From: an uncultured Marvinbryantia sp.
GTDB taxonomy: Bacteria; Bacillota; Clostridia; Lachnospirales; Lachnospiraceae
Assembly: GCA_947624335.1 (NCBI GenBank)
Contig: CANQJX010000077.1
Coordinates: forward strand, 1 to 7,773
Direction: 5' to 3'
Length of the DNA: 7,773 nt
Shown here: positions 6,584 through 7,773 of the stretch, in pieces
Layout of the letters: each line of letters begins with the position of its first letter
Numbering within the stretch: the first letter of the stretch is position 1
Position numbers and translations under genes: made by a program
The notes under the pieces: generated by a model
Told to the model about the DNA's origin: nothing
Databases searched by the model: none
The model's input: the letters and a program-made list of their open reading frames with translations, nothing else

Positions 6584-7288
6584 ATGAAAACAAAAAATAC
6601 TGCAATCGTGCTGGGCGCTGGGCGCGGAACACGAATGAACAGTCCGGTTGCGAAGCAATATCTTCTTATTAATAGGAAGCCGGTCATCTATTATTCCCTG
6701 CATGCGTTTGAAATCTGTCCGTTTATCGACGAGGTGATTCTGGTTGCGTCAAACGAAGATCTGGAATATTGCCGGCGGGAAATCGTGCAAAAGTATAAAT
6801 TCCGGAAAGTGAGACATATTATCCCAGGAGGAGAGGAACGGTATCATTCCGTCCGAAACGGTATCGCCGCAGCCGACGCGTGCGACTTTCTTTTTATCCA
6901 CGACGGGGCGCGGCCGTTTTTGTCGCAGGAGATTCTGGAGCGCGTATACGGGGATGTGACGCGCTATGGCGCCTGCGCCGCGGGAATGCCGGTAAAAGAT
7001 ACGATCAAGAAGATCGACGCGGACGGCTTCTGCGCCGGCACGCCCAAACGATCGAGCCTCTGGCAGATACAGACGCCGCAGGCATTTTCTTATCCGCTGA
7101 TACGCGCCGCGTACAGCCGGCTGACGCAGGAGCTTGAGAAAGGATCTGAACTGGAGGTGACGGACGATGCGATGGTGGTGGAAACTATGACGGACGTGAA
7201 GGTGAAACTGACGGAAGGATCTTATGAAAATCTGAAAATTACAACTCCGGAAGATCTGCAAATAGCGGAAAATTTAATGCGGGATTAG
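6584..7288 (+). CDS. ispD: 2-C-methyl-D-erythritol 4-phosphate cytidylyltransferase IspD
   Basis: A 234-residue nucleotidyltransferase of standard IspD length. It has the nucleotide-binding loop LGAGRGTRM (10-18), KQYL (24-27), GGEERYHSVRNG (82-93), IHDGARPF (105-112), an Arg156 in the substrate-binding segment, QTPQAF (163-168), TDDAM (193-197) and the closing KITTPEDL (218-225). Known role: CTP plus methylerythritol phosphate gives CDP-methylerythritol, the third step of the MEP isoprenoid pathway, in the cytoplasm. The glycine in LGAG, where many homologues have LAAG, is a mild variation. The ribosome site GGGAGAG (6570-6576) lies inside the end of tsaD and only one base separates the two genes, so it is translated as the last gene of that unit. 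A related ribitol-phosphate cytidylyltransferase is possible but the motif set fits IspD better. No ispF follows. Confidence 0.9.
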   Translation: MKTKNTAIVLGAGRGTRMNSPVAKQYLLINRKPVIYYSLHAFEICPFIDEVILVASNEDLEYCRREIVQKYKFRKVRHIIPGGEERYHSVRNGIAAADACDFLFIHDGARPFLSQEILERVYGDVTRYGACAAGMPVKDTIKKIDADGFCAGTPKRSSLWQIQTPQAFSYPLIRAAYSRLTQELEKGSELEVTDDAMVVETMTDVKVKLTEGSYENLKITTPEDLQIAENLMRD

Positions 7289-7300
7289 CGGAAAAATTTA

Positions 7301-7329
7301 TTGACAGCGTATGGGAATAATGATAGAAT
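7301..7329 (+). promoter_or_regulatory. Strong SigA-type promoter of the tRNA-Ser pair
   Basis: A perfect TTGACA -35 (7301-7306) and a TAGAAT -10 (7324-7329) are separated by 17 bp. The predicted start is near 7335-7338, about 40 bases before the first tRNA. It begins only 12 bases after the ispD stop, with no terminator between. Confidence 0.9.
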
Positions 7330-7335
7330 AACTTT

Positions 7336-7364
7336 TGCATTTCGATGGCTCGAATGGAAATGCA
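7336..7364 (+). repeat. Inverted repeat (hairpin) in the tRNA leader
   Basis: TGCATTTC (7336-7343) is a perfect complement of GAAATGCA (7357-7364). A second inverted repeat, TTCGA/TCGAA (7341-7345 with 7350-7354, loop TGGC), lies inside it and shares bases, so the two full stems cannot form together. It sits between the promoter and the tRNA, with no T-run after it, so it is not a terminator. It may guide 5' processing; this is inference. Confidence 0.6.
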
Positions 7365-7375
7365 GCGTAAGGCAG

Positions 7376-7461
7376 GGAGAGGTATCGAAGTGGTCATAAC
7401 GAGGCGGTCTTGAAAACCGTTTGTCCGAAAGGGCGCGTGGGTTCGAATCCCACCCTCTCCG
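7376..7461 (+). tRNA. tRNA-Ser (anticodon UGA)
   Basis: The full cloverleaf can be folded: acceptor GGAGAGG (7376-7382) with CCTCTCC (7454-7460), D stem TCG/CGA, anticodon stem GCGGT/ACCGT around loop CTTGAAA (7409-7415) with anticodon TGA at 7411-7413, a long variable arm (7421-7436) typical of class II tRNAs, and T arm GTGGG-TTCGAAT-CCCAC (7437-7453). The discriminator is G7461, as expected for serine. CCA is not encoded, since GTTTT follows, so it must be added after 3' trimming. It decodes UCA and other UCN codons. Confidence 0.97.
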
Positions 7462-7485
7462 TTTTGAAACGGTGTGTTTCAAAAC
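7461..7485 (+). repeat. Perfect 10-bp hairpin directly at the 3' end of tRNA-Ser(UGA)
   Basis: GTTTTGAAAC (7461-7470) and GTTTCAAAAC (7476-7485) are exact complements around a 5-base loop GGTGT. The first base is the tRNA discriminator. No T-run follows, so a classical terminator is unlikely; a smaller GAAG/CTTC stem (7488-7491 with 7498-7501) comes next, then a T-rich stretch. It may be a weak attenuator or a processing signal between the two tRNAs. Confidence 0.65.
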
Positions 7486-7523
7486 GCGAAGCGAAAACTT
7501 CATAATTCTTTTAATTCAGGCGT

Positions 7524-7612
7524 GGAGAAGTACCCAAGAGGCTGAAGGGACACCCCTGGAAAGGGTGCAGGTCGTTAATAGCGGCGCGAGGGTTCAAATC
7601 CCTCCTTCTCCG
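7524..7612 (+). tRNA. tRNA-Ser (anticodon GGA)
   Basis: Acceptor GGAGAAG (7524-7530) pairs with CTTCTCC (7605-7611), the D stem is short (CCC/GGG), anticodon stem CACCC/GGGTG (7551-7555 with 7563-7567) holds loop CTGGAAA with anticodon GGA at 7558-7560, a long class II variable arm follows, and the T arm is GAGGG-TTCAAAT-CCCTC (7588-7604). The discriminator is G7612 and CCA is not encoded. It decodes UCC and UCU. It lies 62 bases after the first serine tRNA and probably shares its promoter. Confidence 0.97.
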
Positions 7613-7633
7613 TTGGCCGTATGCAAAAATGCT

Positions 7634-7651
7634 TTGAAAAAGTTGAAAAAG
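7634..7651 (+). repeat. Tandem 9-bp A-tract repeat, likely UP element
   Basis: TTGAAAAAG occurs twice in exact tandem (7634-7642 and 7643-7651), ending three bases before a perfect -35. A-tracts phased just upstream of the -35 are typical of UP elements that boost stable-RNA promoters. The function is inferred. Confidence 0.5.
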
Positions 7652-7654
7652 TAG

Positions 7655-7683
7655 TTGACAGCCGGGGTAATAGATGATATTAT
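7655..7683 (+). promoter_or_regulatory. Strong promoter of a probable rRNA operon
   Basis: TTGACA (7655-7660) and TATTAT (7678-7683) are 17 bp apart; a transcript would start near 7690. The A-rich upstream stretch and the leader that follows resemble Firmicute ribosomal RNA promoters. No terminator separates it from the tRNA pair. Confidence 0.8.
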
Positions 7684-7689
7684 ATAAAA

Positions 7690-7773
7690 GCTGTCGCGAA
7701 TGAATACGGCAGACGGACCTTGATAACTGAACAGTGACACAGCCTTGAAAGATTCTAGAAGAGATTCATACAA
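7690..7773 (+). ncRNA. Probable 16S rRNA precursor leader (partial, runs off window)
   Basis: The 84 bases to the window end contain no credible protein start with a ribosome site. A stem CTGTCG/CGGCAG (7691-7696 with 7707-7712, one G-U pair) is followed by CCTTGATAACTGAACAGTG (7718-7736), which resembles the boxA-like CTTTGAAAACT antitermination segment found ahead of 16S genes in Firmicutes. The mature 16S start (the AGAGTTTGAT region) is not in the window, so the call rests on promoter type and this segment. Another stable RNA transcript is the alternative. Confidence 0.6.

Noticed and set aside
7285..7503. Minus-strand open frame of 72 codons containing RGWDSNPRALSDKRFSRP
   Set aside because: It is the antisense of tRNA-Ser(UGA), a well-known source of spurious annotated proteins; no ribosome site.
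7421..7654. Plus-strand open frame of 77 codons
   Set aside because: It runs through both serine tRNA genes and their spacer; translation of tRNA sequence, not a gene.
1..7773. Search for a novel mobile, defence or CRISPR system
   Set aside because: All of the coding space is filled by recognised housekeeping genes plus two small unknowns; there are no spaced repeats, transposase motifs, integrase sites or toxin-antitoxin pairs.

Overview
The window is a stretch of core chromosome from a Gram-positive, low-to-middle-GC Firmicute, most likely a Clostridia member of the Lachnospiraceae type. This rests on strong Shine-Dalgarno sites (AGGAGG class), consensus SigA promoters with 17-bp spacers, an FMN riboswitch ahead of a RibU-type ECF riboflavin transporter, a Clostridia-style RNase Z, and tRNA genes without encoded CCA. 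No database search was possible, so family calls come from motif recognition. All genes lie on the + strand. I see no phage, insertion sequence, CRISPR or defence genes.

Layout. (1) 1-1209: C-terminal part of the RNA-binding protein Tex, cut by the window edge. (2) 1221-2139: a riboflavin-uptake unit made of a promoter, an FMN riboswitch, an intrinsic terminator and ribU. (3) 2182-2218: the terminator after ribU, with the promoter of the next unit lying across it. (4) 2243-4319: a YcxB-like membrane protein, then tsaE, tsaB and rimI, tightly packed or overlapping. (5) 4356-7288: a possible internal promoter, a 74-residue cysteine-pair (zinc-ribbon-like) protein, then rnz (RNase Z), tsaD and ispD. 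(6) 7301-7612: a consensus promoter driving tRNA-Ser(UGA) and tRNA-Ser(GGA). (7) 7613-7773: an A-tract-rich promoter and leader that look like the start of a ribosomal RNA operon; the 16S gene itself is outside the window.

How the genes work together. TsaE, TsaB and TsaD are the bacterial partners that transfer threonylcarbamoyl to A37 of ANN-decoding tRNAs (t6A); the enzyme making the threonylcarbamoyl-adenylate (TsaC/YwlC) is not here. RNase Z matures tRNA 3' ends, RimI acetylates ribosomal protein S18, and the tRNA genes and likely rRNA operon follow. Translation apparatus is the shared theme. The two serine tRNAs are not t6A substrates, because A is at position 36, but they are likely RNase Z substrates because they lack CCA. 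RibU (riboflavin import) and IspD (isoprenoid precursors) are metabolic neighbours.

This is an ordinary housekeeping region. I found no convincing new system. The most interesting points are the nested terminator and promoter at 2171-2218, the small cysteine-pair protein in the tRNA-maturation operon, a long-range antiterminator candidate in the FMN riboswitch, and a perfect hairpin directly at the 3' end of the first tRNA.
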